Source: Bacteroidetes bacterium 47-18 (lineage in GTDB: Bacteria; Bacteroidota; Bacteroidia; Chitinophagales; Chitinophagaceae). From it: 64,000 bases of DNA. Both the position numbers and the translations under genes were made by a program. The number at the start of each line of letters is the position of its first letter. The stretch's first letter is position 1. The stretch spans positions 1 to 64,000 of the forward strand of contig MKSF01000022.1 in the NCBI GenBank assembly GCA_001897155.1, read 5' to 3'. Shown here one piece after another: positions 25,428 to 34,821 of this stretch. The notes beneath the pieces were generated by a model. That model had not been told where the DNA came from. It was given only the letters and a program-made list of their open reading frames with translations, and ran no database searches.

Positions 25428-28400
25428 ATGCGAAAATTTACATTGTGCCTTGCAGCGGCTCTTATAAGCTCCGCACAGGCTCTGTGGAGCCAGGGACCGC
25501 CCATAGGTCCTACCGACACGTTAAAAACCCGGAAAGAAAACGTCTTTTCAAGGGTCAGAGCCGATCATTACAGGCATTATACGCCAGACAGCGCCCGTGC
25601 CGAAAAAATGTATGGCCGCTGGGAAAACTTCTGGAAAGGTAGAATTTATTATACCGCACCAACAGAGGAACGTATGTTTACCACTTACAACCAATTATTA
25701 AAAGGTTTCTTTGAGCCGCGCGAACCCTACCAGGAGCCTGATAATACCAACGGAGACCCCAAAATCCCCAATCTAAGCAACACCCAGTTCCAGAGATGCG
25801 TGGCCAGTTATCCGGCCAACTGGAAGTATGACGGGCCTCATTTTAATAACTATGGAGCGCGTTGGGAACAAGATAATTCCGGCCACGCCGCTTACCTTTG
25901 GGTAAATCCCACCAATAAAAATCACATTTTGCTGGGGTCATTTGCTTCGGGCATTTGGGAAACCCAAAATGAAGGCCGCAACTGGTCGAATATTACAGAT
26001 AATTCAACAGGGTACACCTGGGGGCCTATTGGGGTGGCAAGGATTGCGGTAAGCCCTAAAAACCTGGATGTTCAGTATTTTTCGACAGACTATCGAAAAA
26101 CCACTGCCGGGTTAGGCAATTTTTACGGGTATAGCCGTGGTATCTTCTTTAGAAATGCTCCTAATGGGCAGTTCCTGCCCGACCTGGCTTTCAGGGAAAG
26201 AATGAAGGCTGATGGGCATTTTATAGGCAATGAGCGGTTTGATGTGGTGCCGAAGTATATCGAATTTACGGACACCGGTAACCTGTATGTGACCTACAAC
26301 CGGAATATTTACAGGCGTTCCAGCTTTGCAAACAATATAGGGAATAAGGATTTATGGACGCCGATACCAATGAATGCTTCCATACCGGCCAACTACCAGA
26401 TCATTACCGGCGCTGTATCGCACCTGAACCCAGGTAAAATGGCTTTCCTGACCAATATAGTAGATAGCACGATGTATCTCATTACCTACGATGAAAACAC
26501 TCCGGGGCTGAATGCCGTGGTAACAGCCATTAATAACCCGCACTGTCCTCCCGTTGACGCAAATTGGATGCACCGGTTTAACGACCAGGGCGTGCGGAAT
26601 ATGGAATTTGCCTACGACAACAACGACCTTTATTTCACATTTAGCGTAGGAGAAAACTATAAACATTTTTATAGGATCAATAATATATTCACCAGCCCAA
26701 GCTTGGAGTTTATAAGTGAATTAAAGCCTTTAGGTTCTTCCAGGCAGGACCTCTATGTATTCAAGATGCACCCTAAAGTGCATAACCTTATTTATTTTGG
26801 AAATATACAAGGTGGATCGCCGGTTAAATTTTCTATGGATCGGGGACAGACCATTCGGATTATGGACGGTAATCCACCGAGCTGGTTAATCAATAACAAC
26901 TATCTTCACGCCGATCTCAGGCATATGGTATTGTATAATACCGATACTATGTTTAACGGGGCGGGCGACGAGATATATATCGCTACCGATGGCGGTATCT
27001 CTAAAAAAGCCGCCGGCAATAATTATTTTGAAAGCCTTACCGGGGCCGGGCTGAATATGACCTTATGCTACGATCTGTCCGTAAGCCAGACCAATACAGC
27101 CTTTACTGTATTCGGCGCTCAGGACACGGGGGGAGGCATCAAAATGAAGAAAAGTAATGGTGCTTCACAATGGTACTGGATGACAGCAGGAGGAGACGGC
27201 CTGATGACGGCCATCTCCAGGAATGGCTACGACTATTTCGCCGGCAACAATCAAGACGCCATTTCTACTTACGGCCGCCTGGATATTGACACCTTTTACA
27301 AAACGGGCAACCCCGATGCACCTGTCAATGACCCTGTAACGGGTTCCTGGGAACGACCTACCAAATTTGACCGGGACAATAACCTCCTGCACGCTGTAAG
27401 GTATATCTGGCAAAATCCTAAGTCAAACCTGCAAAACAGCAATATTTCAGCTACGGACTGGGATCGTTATTGGGGCAATGAGCCTGTGGATGTGACCAAT
27501 AGCGGCGACCCCAACGGACCGGCTGCCCCCTATAAAAATAACGATAGCCTGGGAAAATATAAAAAGCCGCTGGAATTTTATAAGGCGGAAGCTGACCAGG
27601 AAACGGGATATTTGGCCAATTACAACTGGGGCAATGCCGAAAACCAGTCTTCGCACGAATCGGCTTTGTTGTATTTTACCGAAAATGGCGGCGCTACCTG
27701 GCGTAATATTTCCCCGCCAACAAGTTTGGTACAGGGATATATACCCCGCCATATAGAAATGGACCAGAAAAACCCGCAACGGGTATGGATGGCGCTGGGC
27801 CTGCAGGGAGATAGCGCATTGTGGAACCAAACACCGGCCCAACGTACCAAAAGGGTGCTGTATTGTGCGGATGCACGTATCGCTCCCCCCATATGGCAGG
27901 ATATATCCAAAGGCTTACCGCCGCTGCCTATCAACAGGCTGGTGTACCAACAGGGCAGCGATGACGTTATCTTTGCAGGCACCGATGGCGGTGTATTCCG
28001 CTGGAACAAAGCCGATCAGCAATGGGAATGTTTTATGGATGGTATGCCGCACACCGTGGTCACTGACCTGGAGATCCAATACTGCACCGGCAAGCTCAAA
28101 GCCGCTACCTATGGACGGGGTATTTGGGAAACCGAGCTGGAACCCAATATGAACAGCTTTAACCATACTGCGCCGTACTATGAAGAAATATCAGGTGTAC
28201 AGAATTGGAGTGAAGACCGCTCTGTAATGGGCGGTATCCGGGTAACATCGGGCGCCACCTTTACCATCAGCGGCTGTACGGTATATATGCCCCGAAATGC
28301 CAAAATACACCTGGAGCAAGGCGCAACATTAATACTTGAAAATGGTGCGCTGCTGACCAACGATTGTGACGAATCTATGTGGGGCGGCATAGAAATGTAC

Positions 28401-30380
28401 GGCAACAATAACAACTCCCAGGCTTTGGTAAGCAACCAGTCTAAAGTCATTATCCGGGATAATTCTACGATCAGGCACGCACGTATAGGAATTGCTGATT
28501 ATAGTGCTGAATACTGGAACAGCGGCGGTGGCATTATCGACATTGACGGGGCTAATTTTGAGAACTGTTACCGTGCTTTGGCGTTCAATGATTATCCGAA
28601 GTTCAACAACAGTTCCAAAGTTGTAAACGCTAGAATATGGGTAGACAATGCTTATAAGCTGTCGTCTGCCAGCTCACGGGATTTCATTACCGTATTTAAC
28701 GAAAACGGTATCCTGATTGATAAATGTACTCTGGAAGATAAGAGAACCTTTGACGCAAATACCATATATGCGGATAAGCTATTCAACGGTATATTTGTAT
28801 TCAGGGGTGGTATCAATGCCAAAAGGAACCTGTTTAAACGGTTGACATCCGGGGTTAAAAATGATGCGGATATCATCACGGCCAGCTTTAACACAGTTAT
28901 CGACCTGAACACATTTACGGATGTAAAGGAAGCTATCACACAGGGCGGTAACTATACGGATGTGAAGAACAATACGATCTCCGGTATGGCTGCCTCTTTC
29001 TTTGGCAACAGCCCTACCACACAGATAACAGGTAAAGTGACAGGTATCTACCTGGACGGTCCCGTACTGGCCTATGTGCATAATAACGGGATGGTGTACA
29101 CGCCTTCTCTGGTGGCTAAATATGGGGTTGTCTCCAACGGTACCAAATTCCAGAACCTGATCCGTATGACGGACAACAGGGTTGACCGGGCCTTTGCTGG
29201 CATCCAGACCCAACGCTACAACAGGTATCTGCAAACACTTTGTAACGCTTTAAATGCCAACGTCTATGCGTTCTCCGTCAATCCGCAGTCGCCAAACGGT
29301 GATTTTGCGCACCAGGGCCAGGGATTTGGATCGACAGACTGGAGACCGAGAAACAATTTTAACAGCAACAGCAACGACGTATATTTCAATATCAATACGT
29401 CCAGTTCGCTGATCCCTGCCAAGTACTACGTTAAATCCACTTCCGGCACATCCCCTAAAATTCCGTCCATCATTACCGGACCGTATGCGGGTAACTTTGA
29501 TGTGGAGATAGACAATACATCCGATGATGTTAGCTGTTACTATGATGATGGCAGTGTGACTATGGTCGGGAGAATGCCTGCGGGCGTTATATCCGTAAAT
29601 GGTGCTATTATAGAGTTAAACGGCCTTGCCATTTCAGGGCAGCGTTTGTCTGCCCGTGCCGTTGAGCTGTACAGCTTTATCATAGATACCTTATACCGGT
29701 CAACCGATCCGTTGAGCTACTCCAACGACCTGGTTACGTTCTTAAAGTATGATAAGGAAGATATATCCAGGCATTTGCTGATCGGTCACTACCATATCCA
29801 TAATGATTCGGTACTGGTGAATACCTATATTGACAGCTTACAGGATCTGTCGCCGGATGATAAGCAGGCGTATGCGGACTATTTGGCTATGCAACGCCAC
29901 CTTACAGGTACATACGGTTCGCCGCTTGCCATTCCTTTTGATTCGCTGGAAACATCTGTTTATTATATAGAAAATTTCAGTGAGCGTGAGGATTTCATCG
30001 GTGACCTGGCAAGGAACTGGGTACGTTCTTTCGGTCAGGGTATCAGGAATGAACGCTATATCGAAGAAATATTTGAAGGTGGTGAAGGAGCCAACCAGTT
30101 CGGCAACGGTTTACCGGAACCTAAAAAACTGATGGTGTCACCCAATCCGGCAAACACGCATCTTACCATCACTGTACTGCTGCCGGAAGCACAGAAGGGA
30201 GCAATCAGGAGGATTGAGATTGTGAATGCTTTAGGAAAGCTGGTATATCAGCAAAATATAAAAGAAATATCAGAAAGCATGGAAGTTAACGTGGAGGGTT
30301 GGGTACCTGGTATCTATAACATCACATTATACCAAAACGGGAAAGTCGTTTCCACGGAGCGTGTCAGTGTGATAAAGTAG
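25428..30380 (+). CDS. Very large T9SS protein: BNR/sortilin-like propeller plus beta-helix
   Basis: A 1650-residue secreted protein, starting with a signal peptide (ends LWSQ). Residues about 130-900 contain BNR/VPS10-like propeller units ('WETQNEGRNWSNIT', 'IYIATDGGISKKA', 'YFTENGGATWRNISPP', 'VIFAGTDGGVFRWNK'). Residues about 930-1250 look like a right-handed beta-helix ('ATFTISGCTVYMPRNAKIHL', 'WGGIEMYGN'). A less clear region follows, then the T9SS sorting domain (about 1560-1650, 'LMVSPNPANTHLTITVLLPE'). Proteins of this architecture are surface adhesins or hydrolase-like proteins in Chitinophagaceae; no catalytic site was identified. A strong terminator follows. Confidence 0.8.
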   Translation: MRKFTLCLAAALISSAQALWSQGPPIGPTDTLKTRKENVFSRVRADHYRHYTPDSARAEKMYGRWENFWKGRIYYTAPTEERMFTTYNQLLKGFFEPREPYQEPDNTNGDPKIPNLSNTQFQRCVASYPANWKYDGPHFNNYGARWEQDNSGHAAYLWVNPTNKNHILLGSFASGIWETQNEGRNWSNITDNSTGYTWGPIGVARIAVSPKNLDVQYFSTDYRKTTAGLGNFYGYSRGIFFRNAPNGQFLPDLAFRERMKADGHFIGNERFDVVPKYIEFTDTGNLYVTYNRNIYRRSSFANNIGNKDLWTPIPMNASIPANYQIITGAVSHLNPGKMAFLTNIVDSTMYLITYDENTPGLNAVVTAINNPHCPPVDANWMHRFNDQGVRNMEFAYDNNDLYFTFSVGENYKHFYRINNIFTSPSLEFISELKPLGSSRQDLYVFKMHPKVHNLIYFGNIQGGSPVKFSMDRGQTIRIMDGNPPSWLINNNYLHADLRHMVLYNTDTMFNGAGDEIYIATDGGISKKAAGNNYFESLTGAGLNMTLCYDLSVSQTNTAFTVFGAQDTGGGIKMKKSNGASQWYWMTAGGDGLMTAISRNGYDYFAGNNQDAISTYGRLDIDTFYKTGNPDAPVNDPVTGSWERPTKFDRDNNLLHAVRYIWQNPKSNLQNSNISATDWDRYWGNEPVDVTNSGDPNGPAAPYKNNDSLGKYKKPLEFYKAEADQETGYLANYNWGNAENQSSHESALLYFTENGGATWRNISPPTSLVQGYIPRHIEMDQKNPQRVWMALGLQGDSALWNQTPAQRTKRVLYCADARIAPPIWQDISKGLPPLPINRLVYQQGSDDVIFAGTDGGVFRWNKADQQWECFMDGMPHTVVTDLEIQYCTGKLKAATYGRGIWETELEPNMNSFNHTAPYYEEISGVQNWSEDRSVMGGIRVTSGATFTISGCTVYMPRNAKIHLEQGATLILENGALLTNDCDESMWGGIEMYGNNNNSQALVSNQSKVIIRDNSTIRHARIGIADYSAEYWNSGGGIIDIDGANFENCYRALAFNDYPKFNNSSKVVNARIWVDNAYKLSSASSRDFITVFNENGILIDKCTLEDKRTFDANTIYADKLFNGIFVFRGGINAKRNLFKRLTSGVKNDADIITASFNTVIDLNTFTDVKEAITQGGNYTDVKNNTISGMAASFFGNSPTTQITGKVTGIYLDGPVLAYVHNNGMVYTPSLVAKYGVVSNGTKFQNLIRMTDNRVDRAFAGIQTQRYNRYLQTLCNALNANVYAFSVNPQSPNGDFAHQGQGFGSTDWRPRNNFNSNSNDVYFNINTSSSLIPAKYYVKSTSGTSPKIPSIITGPYAGNFDVEIDNTSDDVSCYYDDGSVTMVGRMPAGVISVNGAIIELNGLAISGQRLSARAVELYSFIIDTLYRSTDPLSYSNDLVTFLKYDKEDISRHLLIGHYHIHNDSVLVNTYIDSLQDLSPDDKQAYADYLAMQRHLTGTYGSPLAIPFDSLETSVYYIENFSEREDFIGDLARNWVRSFGQGIRNERYIEEIFEGGEGANQFGNGLPEPKKLMVSPNPANTHLTITVLLPEAQKGAIRRIEIVNALGKLVYQQNIKEISESMEVNVEGWVPGIYNITLYQNGKVVSTERVSVIK

Positions 30381-30402
30381 GCAATTAGCTTCTTCATAGA
30401 TC

Positions 30403-30438
30403 AAGGCAAAGAACATTCGGTTCTTTGCCTTTTTTATT
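30403..30438 (+). terminator. Terminator of the large T9SS gene
   Basis: Perfect 12-bp stem AAGGCAAAGAAC (30403-30414) / GTTCTTTGCCTT (30420-30431), loop ATTCG, followed by TTTTT. Confidence 0.9.
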
Positions 30439-30487
30439 GCATTAATAGAATGTTGAGAATATGAGATTGGACTTTTTAGGGTTGTTA

Positions 30488-30893
30488 TTATACATTTTGA
30501 AGGGAAACGATCCAGTTATTGATATTTTTAAGTATAGCATCAGGATTTGGTGTGCCTGTGCGTTGGAGGTATTCCTGAAAATCAGCTTGTAAAGAGCCTG
30601 TTTGCCATTCTAAAACAGAAAGATACAGGTATGGCGGTTGGTGGGTTCCTAAGACACAACAACATGCTCTTGTACCTTAGATTTTTCCAGCAGTACGTTT
30701 TTGATCCCCGCAGGTGCCGGTGTTTTTATACCTAATACCACTGTTCTTGGCGGAACTTTTCCATCCTTTCCGGTATATGTACATTCGGTAAGGATATTTA
30801 GTGCAGCATGCCAATGTTCAAATCCGGACTGGTAAATAATAGTTGGTTTTTTAATAAAAAATAAGCCCGGATCAAATGCCGGGCTATTTCTTT
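30488..30893 (-). pseudogene. Decayed gene, unidentified, with one frameshift
   Basis: On the minus strand an open frame runs from about 30893 (no start codon): '...FEHWHAALNILTECTYTG..KVPPRTVVLGIKTPAPAG', ending at a TAG near 30647. Reading in another frame over the same point continues 'LGTHQPPYLYLSVLEWQTGS' and ends cleanly '...ILKNINNWIVSLQNV' with TAA at 30488-30490. Both parts have normal protein composition, so they look like one C-terminal gene region broken by a frameshift and missing its 5' part. The family is not recognised. Confidence 0.5.
30863..30893. terminator. Terminator-like hairpin
   Basis: AGCCCGG / CCGGGCT (about 30864-30885) with an ATCAAAT-type loop, flanked by A and T tracts on both sides. 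It overlaps the 5' end of the decayed minus-strand frame, so that frame may not begin here naturally. Confidence 0.55.
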
Positions 30894-31508
30894 ATGAAAA
30901 GTATTCGACCTTTCCGGTAATGTAAAGGTACACTTCCGATCTGCTCTGCTTTACCGGTCCCGGCAGTTTCTTACTCCTCCGGTAGCTGCAAGATTTTCCC
31001 GACAGGTATTATACCGACATCCTTTTTTTGAGCTTTTATCGGGATGTTGCCCCCCTCCTTTACCTGCTTTATTTTTTGCCTGAAACGCTAAGTTTTCCTT
31101 CTCTTTTGAATGAAAGCTTTTCGGTGCCAACCAGTCCGGAAGTCTGAAACAGCTTAGAAGGCAAGCCGCTGCTGCTGTCAAAATTTCAATATCTGGCAGG
31201 TCAATTTTGCATTTTGAAAGTCAAAATTTCTTTCTGAAACAGCAGTTTCGGGACTGGCATACACTTTGATCTTTTTTTACCGGAGCTTCAGGCATCCACA
31301 CCTGTACAGGCATTTTTATAAAGGATTTTTAATTCAAAAACTAGTAATTATGGCTACAGGAATATTCCGGACACCGCTTTCACAAAAGGGTCCTGCAATC
31401 GGTAAAGGGCCCTCATAATAATCTTGATCCCAGGACGGCATTGCTGCTGTGAATGCCGTTTTCAATATTGGATTTATTTTTTCACACTTGAAAAAACGGA
31501 GGTTTATT
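30894..31508. other. Intergenic region with no convincing gene
   Basis: About 600 bases of low coding quality. It contains a direct repeat (GTCAAAATTT near 31175 and again near 31218) and a 22-codon ATG frame at 31350-31418 (MATGIFRTPLSQKGPAIGKG..) that has no clear ribosome site. A minus-strand frame at 30951-31181 is Lys/Ser-rich and not convincing. It directly precedes the hsp20 gene and may hold its promoter, which I could not place. Confidence 0.4.
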
Positions 31509-31958
31509 ATGTTACCAAGTAAAAGAAATGAGCACTTCTTCAGTGGAATTCCTAAAATTTTCGAGGACTTCTTTGGGTCCGGGCTTATGGACTGGAAACG
31601 GGACAATTTTTCCTCGACCAGTACAACGCTGCCATCGGTAAATATCAGGGAAACCGATAACAGCTACGAGGTAGAACTGGCTGCTCCGGGAATGGAGAAA
31701 TCAGATTTCAATATCGAGCTGCACGGCAACAGGCTGGTCATTTCTTCGTCCAGGAAAGCTGAAAATGAGACCAAAGAGGAAAATTATACCAGAAAGGAAT
31801 TCTCTTACCAGTCTTTCCAGCGCAGCTTTACCCTGCCGGAAGACAATGTCATAGCTGATGACATAAGCGCCAGGTATGAGAACGGATTGCTCCAGGTACA
31901 TATCCCTAAAAAAGAGAATGGCAATCAAGTAGCCAAAAGGCTGATTGAAATTAAATAG
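31509..31958 (+). CDS. Hsp20/alpha-crystallin family small heat-shock protein
   Basis: A 149-residue protein counted from ATG 31509 (MLPSKRNEHFFSG). An in-frame ATG 60 bases upstream would add a non-homologous segment and is rejected. The alpha-crystallin domain (about 40-149) includes VNIRETDNSYEVELAAPGME, 'FNIELHGNRLVISSSRK', 'FQRSFTLPEDNV' and the C-terminal 'NGLLQVHIPKKE'. ATP-independent chaperone that holds unfolded proteins in the cytosol. It is followed by stress-type genes (DUF892 at 33.3 kb), suggesting a stress-related neighbourhood. Confidence 0.92.
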   Translation: MLPSKRNEHFFSGIPKIFEDFFGSGLMDWKRDNFSSTSTTLPSVNIRETDNSYEVELAAPGMEKSDFNIELHGNRLVISSSRKAENETKEENYTRKEFSYQSFQRSFTLPEDNVIADDISARYENGLLQVHIPKKENGNQVAKRLIEIK

Positions 31959-32392
31959 CGCTGTTTTCCAAAAGCCCTTGCGGATTGCTGCTGCAGTTCA
32001 GCGAAGCTTGTGTCCGTTAAGGAAAAAACTAAAAATGTGATGATACGGCCAGCGTGCCATTACAATAGCTGTCCGTCTCTTTTTCCCTGCTTATGTATGA
32101 TTGGATCGCCTTCGGGGGATCCTTTTTCTTTTTCATCTTATCTGAAGTTCCAGTCATATAACCCCATTTCGGGGAATATAATATACAGGCACCAGAGCTT
32201 ACAGCAAACAACCGGTTGATTATGAATCATCCGGCCAAAGCGGTCTGAAGTTTGATACTTTCAATATAGCCGGTTTTCAAAGGTTAACCGACAAAGTTCC
32301 GTGGCCAACCGGGAGCATTTTTATAGGTTGACCACATCCGGTCATACCTGTAACCGCAAGGTAATTAATGAATAAGTATAAAATCCCCGATT
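31959..32392. other. Intergenic region with a weak terminator
   Basis: No gene seen. A GGATC..CC TTCG GG..GATCC hairpin with one mismatch (about 32103-32122), followed by a T-rich stretch, may terminate the hsp20 transcript. Confidence 0.4.
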
Positions 32393-33130
32393 ATGTCTAC
32401 ATCCAGAGATATGAAGACGCTTTCAGCCGTGCTTAATAAAATTATGGCATCAGGCTACCGTAATGAGCTTAAAATAGCAGGTGACATAGCCTGGTTTGAA
32501 AACGGCAGCCGGAAATATCTGCCGCACGAGCTGTTGATAGAAAAGGTGTACAGGTTTGCAGGCGAATCCGACCCGGCAGATATGTCTGTATTGTACATTA
32601 TCTCCGGCAAAAACGGAGAGGCCGGATTCTTTATAAATGCCTATGGTACCTACTCCGGTAACGACAATCCGTATTATGACACCTTCATCCGCAGCATCCC
32701 GGTGTCCGGGGAAAGAAAGCGGAACCGCAAACCTGCTTCTTTAAAAAAGTGGAAAGAGAACAGGAAAGCAATAAAGTTCGGGATCATTATTCATGGTAGC
32801 TACTATATACTCTTCGGGGCCTGGCCGATCGTCCATATCCGTTCCTTTATGGCTGTGACCGGTCCTAAAACCGACCTGTGGATGGTTTACACCATAGGAG
32901 GACTGCTGACAGGGATAGGGACATGCCTCATCCTGTTGAACAGGATCAAAAGGATATGGGTTTTGCAGGCTACAAGCGCGATCACCCTGCTGGCTATAGA
33001 CATTCAATACGCCACCAGGGGCATCATATCCGATATCTATCTTATAGACGGCGCCATCCAGATCATTTTCTTGTTGTTCGCACTTGCCGTCCTAGGGAAC
33101 CGGGAATCCATATCCGATAAACATTCTTAA
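32393..33130 (+). CDS. Membrane protein with N-terminal PRPP-synthetase-annotated domain
   Basis: A 245-residue protein. The N-terminal 100 residues ('MKTLSAVLNKIMASGYRNEL', 'LLIEKVYRFAGESDPADMSVLYII', 'GFFINAYGTYSGND') match a small Bacteroidota family that is usually labelled phosphoribosylpyrophosphate synthetase but lacks the PRPP synthetase motifs. The C-terminal half has four membrane segments (about 128-148, 160-182, 188-208, 215-235). A linker of basic residues (about 103-125) joins them. The combination suggests a membrane-tethered stress or signalling protein; function unknown. Confidence 0.65.
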   Translation: MSTSRDMKTLSAVLNKIMASGYRNELKIAGDIAWFENGSRKYLPHELLIEKVYRFAGESDPADMSVLYIISGKNGEAGFFINAYGTYSGNDNPYYDTFIRSIPVSGERKRNRKPASLKKWKENRKAIKFGIIIHGSYYILFGAWPIVHIRSFMAVTGPKTDLWMVYTIGGLLTGIGTCLILLNRIKRIWVLQATSAITLLAIDIQYATRGIISDIYLIDGAIQIIFLLFALAVLGNRESISDKHS

Positions 33131-33297
33131 CTATGCCCTTTGTTAGCGATGCTACGATAATCCCCAATTTCTCGTTATGAGGAAGATAATACCCAGACAC
33201 GGATAGATCGCGATGTATATCTGTATGATAATCATACAGCGTACATCCTGGCGCAACTTTGGTATAAGGTTTATTAATAACCTTAAAAACAATATGT

Positions 33298-33879
33298 ATG
33301 CTAACGAATGATCCAACTTCCACACCCCAGAAAAGCACCTCCCAACAACCTGCATCAGACAGGAAGGAGCCCCTGCACCAGTATTTCCTGAATGCGCTGA
33401 AAGAAATGTACTGGTCCGAACAGGAGATAACAGAAGGCTTAAAGAAATTACAGTCCGCTGCTACTCATAGCAAGTTGGTCCAAGCCTTTAAAAAGCACGA
33501 AACGGAGACCCGTGAACACGTTGTCAGGCTGGAAAAAATATTTGAGATCACCGGCGAGATCCCGGAAGTCAGGAAATGTCCCGCAATGGAAAGCATTCTG
33601 AAGGAAGCGGATGAGATCACAGCCTTACTTCCCAATGCCTCTGCGACACTTGATGCCATACTCATCATCGCCGCACAGAAAGTGGAACATTATGAGATCG
33701 CTTCCTATGGCGGATTGGTGGCCCTGGCCGAAACATTGAACCTGTCGGAAGCAGCCCATATTTTACAGTCAACGCTGGAAGAAGAAAAGGAGACCGACCT
33801 GCTGCTGACAGAGCTGGCCGAAAACAGGATCAATGACGAAGCCGGCAATGAAGATGAAGGCGACGATGAAGAGCAATAA
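33298..33879 (+). CDS. DUF892 ferritin-like protein (YciE/YciF family)
   Basis: A 193-residue protein. A polar Ser/Thr/Pro N-terminus (about 1-25) leads into the four-helix DUF892 domain: 'LHQYFLNALKEMYWSEQEITEGLKKL', 'KHETETREHVVRLEKIFE' and 'AAQKVEHYEIASYGGLVALAETL', with Glu and His residues at the usual di-iron-like positions (EHVVRLE, EHYE). It ends in an acidic tail (NEDEGDDEEQ). YciF-type proteins are induced by osmotic and general stress. Near the Hsp20 gene. Confidence 0.85.
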   Translation: MLTNDPTSTPQKSTSQQPASDRKEPLHQYFLNALKEMYWSEQEITEGLKKLQSAATHSKLVQAFKKHETETREHVVRLEKIFEITGEIPEVRKCPAMESILKEADEITALLPNASATLDAILIIAAQKVEHYEIASYGGLVALAETLNLSEAAHILQSTLEEEKETDLLLTELAENRINDEAGNEDEGDDEEQ

Positions 33880-33929
33880 TATCATTGCACCGGATCAGCA
33901 AATATTAACGCTTCACAAATACGCGCGCT

Positions 33930-34094
33930 ATGAAAAGGATTTTAAAACATACGGGAAACCTGGCACTCCTTTCAAGCATTCACTGCTCCTTCGGATCCTG
34001 AGTTAATTATAATGATCCTGACAACAACCGTAATACCGGCAGCCGACCGGATACTGCACGCAGCAGATCGGTCCATTCACTGTTACAGGAATAA
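33930..34094 (+). pseudogene. Small secreted-protein frame interrupted by TGA
   Basis: ATG at 33930 starts MKRILKHTGNLALLSSIHCSFG, a short signal-like stretch with a Cys, then TGA at 33999-34001. In the same frame the sequence continues VNYNDPDNNRNTGSRPDTAR to TAA at 34092-34094. The continuing part has normal Asn/Asp/Arg composition. It may be a tiny lipoprotein gene broken by a stop codon. Support is composition only. Confidence 0.35.
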
Positions 34095-34151
34095 ATAGTA
34101 GTTTTTTTGTCCCTCTTTCCAGGGGGACAATTTTATATAAAGCCCCTGGTC

Positions 34152-34799
34152 CTAATTTTTGACCAATCCCAGCATGATAGCTTTCTTGACCATCCCCACC
34201 ATATTCTTTACATGGAGCTTCTGCATCAGCAGTAAGCGATAGCTCTCTACGGTGCGCTGGCTTAAATGCAGTTTTTCACCTATTTCGTGGCTGGTCAGCT
34301 CCTGCGATATTAATTGCAGCACCTCCACTTCCCTGGGTGTCAGCTGCTGCACACCGCTGAACTGTACATTCCTTTTATCAGAAAGGCTTTTTAACAGACT
34401 ATGTATCTCCGGTGAGACCACAGGCTGCCCCTCCCCGCTCCACACTCTTTTTATAAACTGCTGCAGATCCCCCTGACCCGTATTCTTGAGCAGGTAACCG
34501 TCAGCGCCGTTATTGAGCAGCATTTTTATATTGTATATATTATCATTGGAGCTTAATACCAGGATCTTTATGTGCGGATAACCTGCCTTAATGACCGGGA
34601 TTACAAAATCGCTGTTCCCCTCTGCCAATTGCAGGTCCAGCAGGATAACATCGGCCTGCTGCTTTTTCAGCCCGCTCAACAGCTCAGTTGTGGTAGCATA
34701 CCTGGCTACAATTTCCAGTTGCTCATCCTGGCCGAGCATACTGCTGACCCCTTCCCTGACCAGCGGATGGTCGTCTATAAGTATCACTTTAATCTTCAT
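34152..34799 (-). CDS. LuxR/NarL-family response regulator
   Basis: A 215-residue response regulator. The receiver domain has the acidic pair IDDHPLVREG (residues 9-10) and phosphoacceptor Asp near residue 55 (VILLDLQLAEGN); 'LVLSSNDNI' and 'LLKNTG' carry the conserved Ser/Thr and Lys. The C-terminal LuxR HTH (about 148-210) has LTPREVEVLQLISQELTSHE and 'IGEKLHLSQRTVESY'. It lies 22 bases downstream of its cognate kinase gene on the minus strand, so the pair is one operon. Confidence 0.92.
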   Translation of the reverse strand: MKIKVILIDDHPLVREGVSSMLGQDEQLEIVARYATTTELLSGLKKQQADVILLDLQLAEGNSDFVIPVIKAGYPHIKILVLSSNDNIYNIKMLLNNGADGYLLKNTGQGDLQQFIKRVWSGEGQPVVSPEIHSLLKSLSDKRNVQFSGVQQLTPREVEVLQLISQELTSHEIGEKLHLSQRTVESYRLLLMQKLHVKNMVGMVKKAIMLGLVKN

Positions 34800-34821
34800 A
34801 AGGACAAATGCTGTATCAAAT

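Noticed and set aside
30951-31181. Minus-strand frame of 76 codons, Lys/Ser/Cys-rich
   Set aside because: No ribosome site and no domain; the region is otherwise low in coding quality.
31350-31418. 22-codon plus-strand frame before hsp20
   Set aside because: Too short and lacking a clear ribosome site; kept only as a note in the intergenic entry.
33930-34094. TGA as selenocysteine codon
   Set aside because: No SECIS-like hairpin is apparent right after the TGA, and the frame itself is weakly supported.
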